Source: Micromonospora humi (GTDB taxonomy: Bacteria; Actinomycetota; Actinomycetes; Mycobacteriales; Micromonosporaceae). From it: a DNA stretch of 64,000 nucleotides. The translations under genes were made by a program, and so were the position numbers. The notes under the pieces are model-generated. The model was not told the origin of the DNA and ran no database searches. It worked only from the letters and a program-made list of their open reading frames with translations. This document shows positions 1 through 9,000 of the stretch, piece after piece; position 1 is the stretch's first letter; each line of letters opens with the position of its first letter. The stretch covers positions 124,001-188,000 of the forward strand of contig NZ_FMDM01000004.1 in the NCBI RefSeq assembly GCF_900090105.1. Direction: 5' to 3'.

Positions 1-1569
1 GAGCGTGGCGTCGGACCGGCCGGTGATGACGCAGCCGCCACGCTCGTTCACGGTGATCCAGTCGCCGTGCCGCCACACCCCCGGATAGACCTCGAAGTAC
101 GCCTCCCGGTAGCGGTCGCCGTCCGGGTCGTTCCAGAACCCGACCGGCATGCTCGGCATCGGCTCGGTGATCACCAGCTCACCGAGCTGGCCGATCACCG
201 GGGAACCGTCGGCGGAGCGGGCCTCCACCTTCGCGCCCAGCGCCCGGCAGGCGATCTCACCGGCGTACACCGGGAGCAGCGGCACCCCGCCGACGAAGCC
301 GGTGCAGACGTCCGTGCCGCCGGAGAGCGACTGGAGCTGGAGGCGGTCACCGACGTTCTCGTACACCCAGGTGAAGCCCTCGGCGGGCAGCGGCGCGCCG
401 GTCGAGCCGAGGCCGCGCAGCGCGGACAGGTCGGCGACGTCCCGCGGCACCAGCCCGGCCTTGCGGCAGGCCAGCAGGAACGGGGCCGAGGTGCCGAAGT
501 AGGTGGTGCCGGTATCCGCCGCCAGCCGCCACAACGCGCCCAGGTCCGGGTGGCCCGGGTTGCCGTCGAACAGCACGATCGCCGCGCCCACCGCCGGCCC
601 GGAGACCAGGAAGTTCCACATCATCCAGCCGGTGGTGGTGAACCACAGGAACCGGTCGAACGGGCCCAGGTCGTGGTGCAGCGCCAGCATCTTCAGGTGC
701 TCCAGCAGGATGCCGCCGTGCCCGTGCACGATCGGCTTCGGCAGCCCGGTGGTGCCGGAGGAATAGAGCACGTAGAGCGGGTGGTCGAACGGCACCGGGG
801 TGAAGGACAGCGGCTCGTCGGTCTCCGCCGCCAGCTCCGCCCAGGCGAGCGCGCCCTCCGGCACGTCACCGGCGGGGTCGAGGTACCCGATCGCGACGGT
901 GTGCCGCAGCGACGGCAGCGCGGCCCGGATCGCGGCCACCTCGGCGCGCCGGTCCACCGGCTTGTCGCCGTAGCGGTAGCCGTCCACCGCGACCAGCACG
1001 GTGGGCTCGATCTGCTGCCAGCGGTCGGTGACGCTGCGGGTGCCGAACTCGGGCGCGCAGGACGAGAAGATCGCGCCCAGGCTCGCGGTGGCGAGCAGCA
1101 GGACGTACGTCTCCGGGATGTTCGGCGCGTACGCGGCCACCCGGTCGCCGGGTCCCACGCCGAGCCGGCGCAGGCCGGCGGACACCCGACGGACCCGGTC
1201 GCGCAGCTCCGCGGCGGTGAGCGTCTCCGGCGCGCGGGTCTGGCCGTGCGCGATCACCACCGGGGCGTCGTCGCCGAGCCCCGGCATGCGCAACACGTTC
1301 TCCGCGTAGTTGAGCGTCGCGCCGGGGAACCAGCGGGCGCCGGGCATGGAGCGCTCGGCGAGCGTGGCGGTCGGCGGGGTGTGCGCCACCACCTGGAAGT
1401 AGTCCCAGATCGAGCGCCAGAACGCGTCCAGGTCGGTCACCGACCACTGCCACAACGCGTCGTAGTCGGCGAACTCCAGCCCCCGGTGCTCGGTCAGCCA
1501 GCGCAGGTAGTCACCGATCCGGGACCGTTCACGCACGTCGGCCGGCGGCGTCCAGAGCACGTCACCCAC
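1..1569 (-). CDS. aacS: Acetoacetyl-CoA synthetase, C-terminus cut off by window edge
   Basis: ATP-dependent acyl-CoA synthetase of the ANL superfamily, expected to activate acetoacetate to acetoacetyl-CoA in the cytoplasm. The 523 codons present have no stop before the window edge; family members are about 650 residues, so roughly the last 130 are missing. The N-terminus (GDVLWTPPADVRERSRIGDY, DYDALWQWSVTDLDAFW) and NYAENVL are characteristic of this subfamily rather than of acetyl-CoA synthetase. The phosphate-binding loop YSSGTTGLPKPIVHGHGG lies near residue 270. The start is GTG, preceded by AGGGAGG at about 8 nt. It reads away from the thioesterase gene, with a repeat element in the gap. 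Alternative: another short-chain 3-oxoacyl-CoA ligase; subfamily assignment is fairly sure. Confidence 0.9.
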   Translation of the reverse strand, partial: MGDVLWTPPADVRERSRIGDYLRWLTEHRGLEFADYDALWQWSVTDLDAFWRSIWDYFQVVAHTPPTATLAERSMPGARWFPGATLNYAENVLRMPGLGDDAPVVIAHGQTRAPETLTAAELRDRVRRVSAGLRRLGVGPGDRVAAYAPNIPETYVLLLATASLGAIFSSCAPEFGTRSVTDRWQQIEPTVLVAVDGYRYGDKPVDRRAEVAAIRAALPSLRHTVAIGYLDPAGDVPEGALAWAELAAETDEPLSFTPVPFDHPLYVLYSSGTTGLPKPIVHGHGGILLEHLKMLALHHDLGPFDRFLWFTTTGWMMWNFLVSGPAVGAAIVLFDGNPGHPDLGALWRLAADTGTTYFGTSAPFLLACRKAGLVPRDVADLSALRGLGSTGAPLPAEGFTWVYENVGDRLQLQSLSGGTDVCTGFVGGVPLLPVYAGEIACRALGAKVEARSADGSPVIGQLGELVITEPMPSMPVGFWNDPDGDRYREAYFEVYPGVWRHGDWITVNERGGCVITGRSDATL

Positions 1570-1713
1570 AGTTCCACCCTCCCTGGGGCCCGGCACGACA
1601 CTGTGCATGGGCCGTGGCGCCATCTTGCCCTACCTCGTGCCGCCATTCTCCGCACCGGCACCCGCCCACGGGGCGTGCCCACCCCACACCCCCCGCCCCC
1701 TCCCCATGTGGGA
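1570..1713. other. Intergenic gap upstream of aacS
   Basis: The gap between the aacS start and the repeat element holds the aacS ribosome binding site next to the start codon and a C-rich run near 1690-1705. I see no convincing promoter boxes or small gene in it. Confidence 0.4.
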
Positions 1714-1773
1714 TGTAAGGAGGGGCCCCTTGTTAACGCATTCTGCAGAGGAAGGGGCCCCGCTTAACACCTC
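1714..1773. repeat. GGGGCCCC-centred intergenic repeat, copy A
   Basis: A 60-nt element with two GGGGCCCC palindrome cores separated by a short spacer and ends of the form TGTAAGGAG and CTTAACACCTC. It matches the element at 40752-40811 at 54 of 60 positions and an inverted, more diverged copy at 41823-41876. It overlaps the stop codon region of the thioesterase gene. It looks like a REP-type element placed directly at gene 3' ends; when transcribed it would fold into two strong hairpins. Confidence 0.8.
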
Positions 1774-2287
1774 AGGCGGCGCGGTGGGCCTGGATGGCGC
1801 GGCGACGGGCCAGGCGGTGCGCCCGTCGGATCTCCGCCTCCCGGAAGCGGCGCTCGTCCTCGGGTGTCTCGGGCAGCACCGGGCGCACCGCGCGGGGCGC
1901 GCCGCCGACGTCCACCCCCACGAAGACCAGGTACGCGGTGGCGACCCGCACCGGCTCGTCCTCGGCCGAGTCCCAGCGCTCGCCGACCACCCGCACCCCG
2001 ACCTCCATCGAGGTGTTGCCGGTCCAGTTGACCTGGGCGTGCGCGTGCACCAGATCCCCCACCCGGACCGGCTCGGAGAAAACGATCTCGTCGATGGAGG
2101 CGGTGACCGCGGTGCCGCCGCTGTGCCGGGCCGCCGCGGCGCCGGCCACGTCGTCGACGAACTTCATCAGTACCCCACCGTGCACGGTCCCGTACAGATT
2201 GACATCGACGGCGGTCATGATGCGACTCAGCGTGACGCGGGAGTACGAGGTCGGCTTACCCGGCGGGACCGCGGGATGATCTGTCAT
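1772..2287 (-). CDS. Acyl-CoA thioesterase, hotdog fold (YciA/BACH type)
   Basis: 171-residue single hotdog-domain protein, expected to hydrolyse acyl-CoA thioesters in the cytoplasm. Diagnostic segments are the N-terminal MTAVDVNLYGTVHGGVLMKF, carrying the catalytic-region Asn and HGG turn, followed by a conserved Asp pair (FVDDVAGAAA) and SIDEIVFSEPVRVGD. The C-terminus is Arg/Ala-rich and probably disordered. The ATG is set 7 nt downstream of a TACCGT box, so the mRNA is probably leaderless. Its promoter overlaps that of the divergent gene at 2311. The 3' end runs into a GGGGCCCC repeat. Substrate chain length cannot be read from sequence. Confidence 0.88.
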   Translation of the reverse strand: MTDHPAVPPGKPTSYSRVTLSRIMTAVDVNLYGTVHGGVLMKFVDDVAGAAAARHSGGTAVTASIDEIVFSEPVRVGDLVHAHAQVNWTGNTSMEVGVRVVGERWDSAEDEPVRVATAYLVFVGVDVGGAPRAVRPVLPETPEDERRFREAEIRRAHRLARRRAIQAHRAA

Positions 2288-2310
2288 GCCGGAAACGGTA
2301 CGGTGCGCGG
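2288..2310. promoter_or_regulatory. Overlapping divergent leaderless promoters
   Basis: The 23-bp gap between two divergent ATG codons contains TACGGT (2299-2304, plus strand, 6 nt before the ATG at 2311) and TACCGT (2300-2295 read on the minus strand, 7 nt before the ATG at 2287). Both fit the actinobacterial TANNNT -10 box at leaderless spacing, and they share two base pairs. Any -35 elements would lie inside the opposite gene. Transcription start sites are inferred. Confidence 0.6.
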
Positions 2311-2970
2311 ATGCGACATCTCTGGAGCTTCCTCGCCGGGTTGGTGGTGGCGCCCGTCACCTGGGTGCTCGTCACCCTCGGTCAGGACGGATCTGGGCGG
2401 ACCGTCAACCGCTGGGTGGAGATCGGTACGTACAGCACCCCGAACCTGATCGAGCCGGCCGTCTATCTGGGCGTCGCCGGCGTCCTGCTCGGCCTGCTCG
2501 GCACACTGCGCTTCTCGCCGCTCGGCCCGCTCGTGGCGGGACTGCTGCTCGTGGTCCCCTACCTCGGGCTGTTCGTCGCGCCGTTCACCGTGCGGGACCG
2601 GGTGCCCGGCGACCTGAAGCTGCTCGGTGACCCGCTGCCGCTGCGCCAGCCGCTGGACAATGGCACGCTGTTCCTCATCGGCATGCTGCTGCTGATGGCC
2701 GTGTTCAGCGCGGGGCGGTGGCGGCGCCGACCCGTGCCGGCGACGGACGGGGCGGAGCTGACCCCGGACGTCACGCCGGCCGAGCAGCGGCCCGCGTCCA
2801 CCGACTGGCCGCCGCCCGGCCCGCCGAAGGATCCGGACACCGCCCCGCTCACGCTGGCCTACCCCGAGAACCCCACCGAACCCCTGCCCCGCCGCACCGG
2901 CGGCGAGTCGCCGTGGTCCGCCCCGCCGCGCGGCGGCAACCGGCCGGACGACCTGACCGACCGGCGTTGA
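2311..2970 (+). CDS. Hypothetical membrane protein, four predicted TM helices
   Basis: 219 residues. Four hydrophobic segments lie at about residues 5-24, 50-67, 71-92 and 117-135, followed by a charged, Pro-rich cytoplasmic-looking tail with no recognised domain. I do not recognise the family; similar short multi-TM proteins with proline-rich tails are common in actinomycetes. The ATG is probably a leaderless start (TACGGT 6 nt upstream). A perfect 15-bp hairpin follows the stop and separates it from the convergent acyl-CoA dehydrogenase gene. No function is proposed. Confidence 0.75.
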   Translation: MRHLWSFLAGLVVAPVTWVLVTLGQDGSGRTVNRWVEIGTYSTPNLIEPAVYLGVAGVLLGLLGTLRFSPLGPLVAGLLLVVPYLGLFVAPFTVRDRVPGDLKLLGDPLPLRQPLDNGTLFLIGMLLLMAVFSAGRWRRRPVPATDGAELTPDVTPAEQRPASTDWPPPGPPKDPDTAPLTLAYPENPTEPLPRRTGGESPWSAPPRGGNRPDDLTDRR

Positions 2971-2974
2971 CAGC

Positions 2975-3008
2975 GCGGGCGGGCCGGGGTCGACCCCGGC
3001 CCGCCCGC
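2975..3008. terminator. Bidirectional hairpin between convergent genes
   Basis: Perfect 15-bp GC stem with a TCGA loop, 4 nt after the membrane-protein stop and 20 nt before the acyl-CoA dehydrogenase stop. There is no U-tract, as is usual in high-GC actinobacteria. Confidence 0.7.
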
Positions 3009-3028
3009 CCGAACGCCTCGGACCCCGG

Positions 3029-4192
3029 TCAGCCCTTGAGCAGCTGGCGGGCCATGACGATGCGCTGCACCTGGTTGGTGCCCTCGTAGATCTGGGTGAT
3101 CTTGGCGTCCCGCATCATCCGCTCGACCGGGTAGTCGCGGGTGTAGCCGTAGCCGCCGAGCAGCTGGACCGCGTCGGTGGTGATCTCCATGGCGGCGTCC
3201 GAGGCGAAGCACTTCGCGGCCGCGCCGAAGTAGGTCAGGTCCGCGTCGCCCCGCTCGGACTTGCCGGCGGCGGCGTACGTGAGCTGCCGGGCCGCCTCCA
3301 GCTTCATCCCCATGTCGGCGAGCATGAACTGGATACCCTGGAACTCGGCGACCGCCTTGCCGAACTGCTTGCGCTCCTGCACGTAACCCTTGGCGTAGTC
3401 CAGCGCGCCCTGCGCGATGCCGATCGCCTGCGCCGCGATGGTGACCCGGGTGTGGTCGAGCGTCTGCATGGCGGTGGCGAAGCCGGTGCCCTCCGCGCCG
3501 ATCATCCGGTCGGCCGGGATCCGGACGTTGTCGAGGTAGACCTCGCGGGTCGGCGAGCCCTTGATGCCGAGCTTCTTCTCCGGCGCGCCGAAGCTCACGC
3601 CCGGGTCGGACTTCTCCACCACGAAGGCGGAGATGCCCTTCGAGCGGGCTGTGGGGTCGGTCACCGCGAAGACGGTGTAGAACTCGGAGACCCCCGCGTT
3701 GGTGATCCACCGCTTCACGCCGTTGAGCACCCAGTGGTCCCCGTCACGTACCGCCCTGGTGGTCATCGACGCCGCGTCGCTGCCCGCCTCCGGCTCGGAG
3801 AGGCAGTAGGAGAACATCGCGTCGCCGGAGGCGACCGGGGTCAGGTATTTCCGCTTCAGCTCCTCGGAGCCGGCCAGCAGCAGCGGCATGGTGCCCAGCT
3901 TGTTCACGGCCGGGATCAGCGAGGACGAGGCGCAGGCCCGGGCCACCTCCTCGATCACGATGGCCGTGGCGAGCGCGTCCGCGCCGGCGCCGCCGTACTC
4001 CACCGGGACGTGCGGGGCGTGGAAGTCGGCCGCCCGCAGCGCGTCGTAGGACGCCTTCGGGAACTCACCTGTCTCGTCCGCCTCGGTGGCATGCGGAGCC
4101 ACCTTGGCCGCACAGACCTCACGGACCGCCTCCCGGATCGCCTCGTGCTCCTCCGGCAACCGGTAGACGTCGAACGACTGCTCTGCGGCCAT
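3029..4192 (-). CDS. Acyl-CoA dehydrogenase
   Basis: 387-residue FAD-dependent dehydrogenase that introduces the alpha-beta double bond in acyl-CoA during fatty acid or branched-chain acid catabolism. Full family length: N-terminal helical domain, flavin-contacting segment FSYCLSEPEAGSDAASMTTR, middle beta domain, and C-terminal domain ending in QIYEGTNQVQRIVMARQLL, whose Glu occupies the usual catalytic-base position. The ATG is preceded by AGGGGAGGG at about 6 nt. A possible -10 TATTCT at 4264-4269 and a palindrome at 4291-4306 lie upstream on the minus strand. It stands alone, divergent from ugd. Substrate length is not determinable; short-chain or branched substrates are plausible. Confidence 0.93.
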   Translation of the reverse strand: MAAEQSFDVYRLPEEHEAIREAVREVCAAKVAPHATEADETGEFPKASYDALRAADFHAPHVPVEYGGAGADALATAIVIEEVARACASSSLIPAVNKLGTMPLLLAGSEELKRKYLTPVASGDAMFSYCLSEPEAGSDAASMTTRAVRDGDHWVLNGVKRWITNAGVSEFYTVFAVTDPTARSKGISAFVVEKSDPGVSFGAPEKKLGIKGSPTREVYLDNVRIPADRMIGAEGTGFATAMQTLDHTRVTIAAQAIGIAQGALDYAKGYVQERKQFGKAVAEFQGIQFMLADMGMKLEAARQLTYAAAGKSERGDADLTYFGAAAKCFASDAAMEITTDAVQLLGGYGYTRDYPVERMMRDAKITQIYEGTNQVQRIVMARQLLKG

Positions 4193-4290
4193 GTCGGCCC
4201 TCCCCTTCCACCGCTATCATGCGCAGTCTGTGCCGCCCGGGGGCCGCCGACTGCCGCAGACTGAAGAATAGCCACCAGGCCCGACCGAAC

Positions 4291-4306
4291 CCTACCGGCG
4301 GGTAGG
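4291..4306. promoter_or_regulatory. Candidate operator CCTACCGGCGGGTAGG
   Basis: A 16-bp near-palindrome about 100 bp upstream of the acyl-CoA dehydrogenase start, next to where its -35 region should be (candidate -10 at 4264-4269). It shares the TACC(G/C)GCGGGT core with the palindrome overlapping the thiolase promoter at 45737-45753. A TetR/FadR-type regulator of fatty-acid degradation is the likely ligand, by inference only. Confidence 0.5.
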
Positions 4307-4434
4307 CCCGCGGCCGGGCGTCGCCCGTCCGACCAACTACCCTCAGACAGAATCAGTCCCCTCGGTGCCCGGCCTAGGCGCCCCAGCAGATGCGACGCGA
4401 GGATGCGCCGCCAGCGCGAGCGGAGAAGACAGGC

Positions 4435-5862
4435 GTGACGATCCCGTACCCGAACTCCCAGCCGATGCCCGCCATCGCCGCGGTCACCCCGCCGTCGGGC
4501 TCGGCCCGGCCCCGGGTGACCTTCCTCGGCACCGGCTACCTCGGCGCGACGTACGCCATCTGCTACGCCGAGCTGGGTTACGAGGTGCTCGGCTTCGACG
4601 TCGACGCGGACAAGATCGCCAAGTTGAACGCCGGTGAGGTGCCGATCCACGAGCCCGGCCTCGACGAGCTGCTGCGACGCAACCTGGCCGCCGGCCGGCT
4701 GCGGTTCAGCACCGACATCCAGGAGACCGCCGACTTCGGCGACGTGCACTTCATCTGCGTCGGGACCCCGCAGCGGGCCGACGGCATGGGCGCCGACCTG
4801 TCATACGTCGAGGCGTCGGTGACCAGCCTGGCCCAGCACCTGACCCGCAAGGCGCTGATCGTCGGCAAGTCCACCGTGCCGGTGGGCACCGCCGAGTGGG
4901 TGGAGCAGCTGGTCGGCAAGCACACCCCGACGGACCTCGGCGTCGAGGTGGCGTGGAGCCCCGAGTTCCTCCAGGAGGGCTTCGCCGTCGACGACGTGCT
5001 GCGCCCCAACCGGATCGTGGTCGGCGTCAAGAGCGAGTGGGCCAACGGCATGCTCTTCGCCGCCCACAAGGGCGTCTTCGACCTGGCCGCCACCGAGGAC
5101 CGCGAGGTGCCCCTGGTGGTCACCGACTTCGCGACCGCCGAGTTGGTCAAGGTCGCCGCGAACGCGTTCCTGGCCACCAAGATCTCGTTCATCAACGCGA
5201 TGGCCGAGGTCTGCGAGGCCGCCGGCGGCGACGTCACCCAGCTCGCCCGCTCCATCGGCTACGACCCGCGGATCGGCAACCGGTTCCTGCAGGCCGGGCT
5301 CGGCTTCGGCGGCGCCTGCCTGCCGAAGGACATCCGCGCCTTCCAGGCCCGCGCCCAGGAGCTCGGCGCCGGCGAGGCGCTGCGTTTCCTGCACGAGGTC
5401 GACCTGATCAACATGCGCCGGCGGACCCGGGTGGTGCAGCTCGCCGCCGAGTTGCTCGGCCGCCGCTCCGGCCCGGCCGGGCCGGACCTCTCCGGCACCC
5501 GGGTCGCGGTGCTGGGCGCCACCTTCAAACCCAACACCGACGACGTACGCGACGCGCCCGCGCTCGCGGTGGCCGCGCTGCTCGGCAAGGCCGGCGCCGA
5601 CGTGCACGTCTTCGACCCGCAGGGGATCGAGAACGCGCGTCGCGCGGTGCCCGGCCTCGCCTACGAGGACTCCATGAACGACGCGGTCCAGGGCGCCGAC
5701 CTGGTCTGCGTGCTCACCGAGTGGGCCGAGTTCCGCAACGCCGACCCGGTGGCCATGGGCGAGCTGGTCAACGGCCGCAAGGTCGTCGACGGCCGCAACT
5801 GCCTGGACTCCACACTGTGGACGCAGGCCGGCTGGGAGTACCGCGGCCTCGGCCGCCCCTGA
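4435..5862 (+). CDS. ugd: UDP-glucose 6-dehydrogenase
   Basis: 475-residue UDP-glucose/GDP-mannose dehydrogenase family enzyme; oxidises UDP-glucose to UDP-glucuronate with two NAD+, for surface polysaccharide or glycan building blocks. N-terminal Rossmann motif GTGYLGATYA, then GKSTVPVGT, and the catalytic-Cys segment GFGGACLPKD near residue 285; the C-terminal UDP-binding domain has GATFKPNTDDVRDAPA. The GTG start is chosen because GGAGAAG sits 8 nt upstream; an upstream in-frame ATG at 4390 has no such site and would add non-conserved residues. It ends in a strong intrinsic terminator, so it appears monocistronic. GDP-mannose dehydrogenase is a less likely alternative. Confidence 0.93.
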   Translation: MTIPYPNSQPMPAIAAVTPPSGSARPRVTFLGTGYLGATYAICYAELGYEVLGFDVDADKIAKLNAGEVPIHEPGLDELLRRNLAAGRLRFSTDIQETADFGDVHFICVGTPQRADGMGADLSYVEASVTSLAQHLTRKALIVGKSTVPVGTAEWVEQLVGKHTPTDLGVEVAWSPEFLQEGFAVDDVLRPNRIVVGVKSEWANGMLFAAHKGVFDLAATEDREVPLVVTDFATAELVKVAANAFLATKISFINAMAEVCEAAGGDVTQLARSIGYDPRIGNRFLQAGLGFGGACLPKDIRAFQARAQELGAGEALRFLHEVDLINMRRRTRVVQLAAELLGRRSGPAGPDLSGTRVAVLGATFKPNTDDVRDAPALAVAALLGKAGADVHVFDPQGIENARRAVPGLAYEDSMNDAVQGADLVCVLTEWAEFRNADPVAMGELVNGRKVVDGRNCLDSTLWTQAGWEYRGLGRP

Positions 5863-5874
5863 CCGATCGACACC

Positions 5875-5920
5875 GGGCCGGCCGGTCGGGGACCAGGTCC
5901 CCGGCCGGCCGGCCCTTTTT
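5875..5920 (+). terminator. Rho-independent terminator of ugd
   Basis: 18-bp stem with one G-U pair, short loop, and a TTTTT tail, starting 12 nt after the ugd stop. This is the most canonical terminator in the window. Confidence 0.9.
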
Positions 5921-6021
5921 GTTGTCCGGAACGCGCCGGCAACTGTCGAAATCCCGGCCCGGTCAAGGCATGCTTCTGAGTGGTCCACAGTGCGACGGGC
6001 GCGGGCGGACGGGAGACTGTC

Positions 6022-9000
6022 GTGGAGAGCTTCAGGTGCGCCGGGTGCGGGCGGGAGATCAAGCCCGCCGCCGTCTGCCCACACTGCGGCGCGGCCCAGC
6101 CACAGTGGGCCGAGCACCTGGCCGACATCGAGCGCTCGATCGCCGAGATGAAGGCCCGCGACGCCGAGATCGCCCGCGAGCAGCGGCAGATCGCCGCCAA
6201 GATGCAGGCCGCCCTCTTCCAGCGCGACATCCTGGCGCACGCCGGTGAGGAGCGGATCAAGCAGGCCACCCGGCCCCGCAAGGTGCTGCGCCGGCGTCCG
6301 GGGCGCCGCCCGCCCACCGCCACCACCGGCGCCCCGCCCCGGGTGCCCCGGCAGGGCACCCCGCCGCCCGCACCGGACGACCTGCCTCCGTCGCCGCCCC
6401 GCGGCCGCCCGCAGTGGCTCGACGCGGACGACCCGGAGCACCCGCCGGAGGCGTCCTCGCGCGAGGTGCAGAACATCCCCCTCGGGCTCGGCGCGCTGCT
6501 GCTCGGCGTCGCGGCGGTGGTCTTCGCCGCCGTCGCCACCAGCTCGATGGACGCGCTGGCCCGGCTCGGCGTGCTGCTGGTCGCCACCGTGGTGATGCTG
6601 CTCGCCCCGCCGGTGCTGGCCCGCCGCGGCCTCACCTCGACCGCCGAGACCATCGCCGCGGTCGGGCTGCTGCTGGTGCCGCTGGCCGGGTACGCGGTCT
6701 GGGCCGTCGACCGGATCGGCGGCGGCACCTCGGGGGCCGCGTTCGCCGGGTCGATCTTCCTGGTCACCACAGTGGTCGCGGTCGGCTACGCGTACGGCAC
6801 CGGGTTGCGCGCCCCCCGCTTCGCCACCGTGCTGGCCGCCCAGCCGGTGCTGCCGCTGCTGGCGTACGAGCGGATCACCGGGCCGGCCGGCTGGGCCCTG
6901 GTGCTCACCGTGGTGGCCGTGCTGGACCTGGCGCTGGCCCGCTCCGCGGTGGTGCGGGAGCGGCCGGTCCGGTCGGACCTGCCCCCCACCGCGCCACCGG
7001 CTCCGGCGCCGCCGCGGCAGCGCGTCGACGACGACCGACCCGAGTCCGCGCCGGAGGAGGCCGCCGAGGTGCTCGGCGGTGAGCCGCCCGCCGGCCCGGA
7101 CACCGCCGCGACCCGACCGGTGCCGTGGCTGCGCGAGCTGACCTGGTTGCTGCACGGCGTGGCGGTCGCGCTCGCCCTGGCGTACGCGGTCACCGCCCTG
7201 CTGCGGTCCGCCACCGTGCCGGCCGCCGCGGCCGCCGGCACGGTGCTGCTGCTGGCGGCGCTGACCGCGCTCGCCGGCACGCTGGTGCTGCGCCGCCCGC
7301 CACTGCCCGACGTGGGCGCCGGCATCGTCACGCTCGCGGTGATCGGCGCGCTCGGTCGGGTCGCCTCGGTGGCCCTGCCCGGCCGGTCCCTGCTGCTGAT
7401 CTCCGCGGTCATCGCGCTCACCGGGTTGGCCGTCCGGGCGATGCCGGAGGCGGCCCGCCGGGGCCCGCAGCTCGCCTCCGCGGTGGCGCTCACGGTCAGC
7501 GGCCTGGTGGTCGCCGGCGGGGCGCTGCGGGCCGGGCTGGCCCCGGTCCGGGCGGCGCTGCCGGCCTGGTCGGCCGACCTGAGCGGATGGCACGCAGAGC
7601 TGGCCCGGGCGGTCGGTCCGACCGGTTGGCAGCTCGCCGCCAGCGCGCTGCTGCTCACCGTCGCCGCCGTGGTCGCGCTGCCGATCGAGATCCGGCGGGA
7701 GTTCGCCGTGGTCGGCGCGGCGCTCACCGCGCTCGCCGTGCCGGCCTCGCTCGGCCTGGGCTGGGCGGTGGCCTGCTGGCCGATGCTGCTGACCGCGGTC
7801 GCCGTCGGGGTGCTCGGGCTCACCGCCGGCACCGAACGCGCCGCCGTGGTGCACGCGGTGACCGCCGCCGTGCTGGGGTTGACCGGGGCCGGGGCGGCGC
7901 TCGCCCGGCCGGCGCTCACCGCCGCGGCACTGACCCTGCTCTTCCTCGCCGGGGCGCTGGTCTCGCTCGCGCCCCGGGTCCGGATCGCCGCCGCCGCGAC
8001 GGACCCGGTCTGCGCCTGGGCCGCCGGCGGCGCGGCGTTCGCCCTGCCCGGCGCGGTGGCCGCGTTCGTCGCCGCCACGGTGCCGACGCCACCGACGCCC
8101 ACCCCGGCCAACCTGCGTGAGATCACCGTCCCGATCCTCGCCGCGAGTTTCCTGGCCGTCTGCGTGACGCTGGCGTACGCCGCCCTGGTCCAGGTGGCGC
8201 AGCGGCAGCTGAGCATGCCGCACGCGCTCGGCACGGTGCTCGGCGCGGTGGCGGTCGCCGCCGCCGGCTTCGGTGCGCCCGGTGCCACCTCGGCGGACGC
8301 CTGGGTGGGTGGCCTGCTGCTGATCAGCGCCGCGTTGCTGGCGCTCGCCCCGCGGATCGACGCCGGACGCCGCGCCGACATGTCGCTCGACGGGTCGGAC
8401 CTGGCCCTCGCCGCCACCACGGTGGCGCTGGTCGCCACCCTGGCCCGGATCGCCGCGGTGCTCGCGCCGGGCGGCCAACTCGTGGTGGCGGCCGCGCTGG
8501 TGCTGGTGGTGGCGGTCGCCGCCCGGGCGCTGCCGGAGGAGTGGCGGCGTGGGCCGATCCTCGGCATCGCGGCCGGCGGCACGCTGATCGGTCTCATCGC
8601 CGCCTGGAGCGCGCTGCGCGGCGGCGTCGGCGTGCTGGCCACCCCCGGCCCGATCTGGGCCGGTGACCTGAGCGGCTGGCCGGCCGCGCCCACCGGCGGT
8701 GCCACCTGGCAGGCGCCCGTGGCGTTGGCGCTGCTGGCGGTGACCGCCGCCATCCTGCTGCCGCCACCGTGGAAGTACGACGTCTCGGGCGTGGCCGCGG
8801 TCCTCGCCACCGTGGGCGCGCCGGCCGCGTTCGACCTGCCCTGGTGGTCGCCGGTGCTGGTCGGCGCCATGGCGGCCACGGTCTACGGGATGGCGGCGGT
8901 GGCCGCGGCGGACCCGCGGGCCGCGTTGTCCCGGGCCACCGTCGCCGGGGTGGTGGCGCTGCACGCCACCGGCGCCGGACTGGTCCGGCCCTGGACCACC

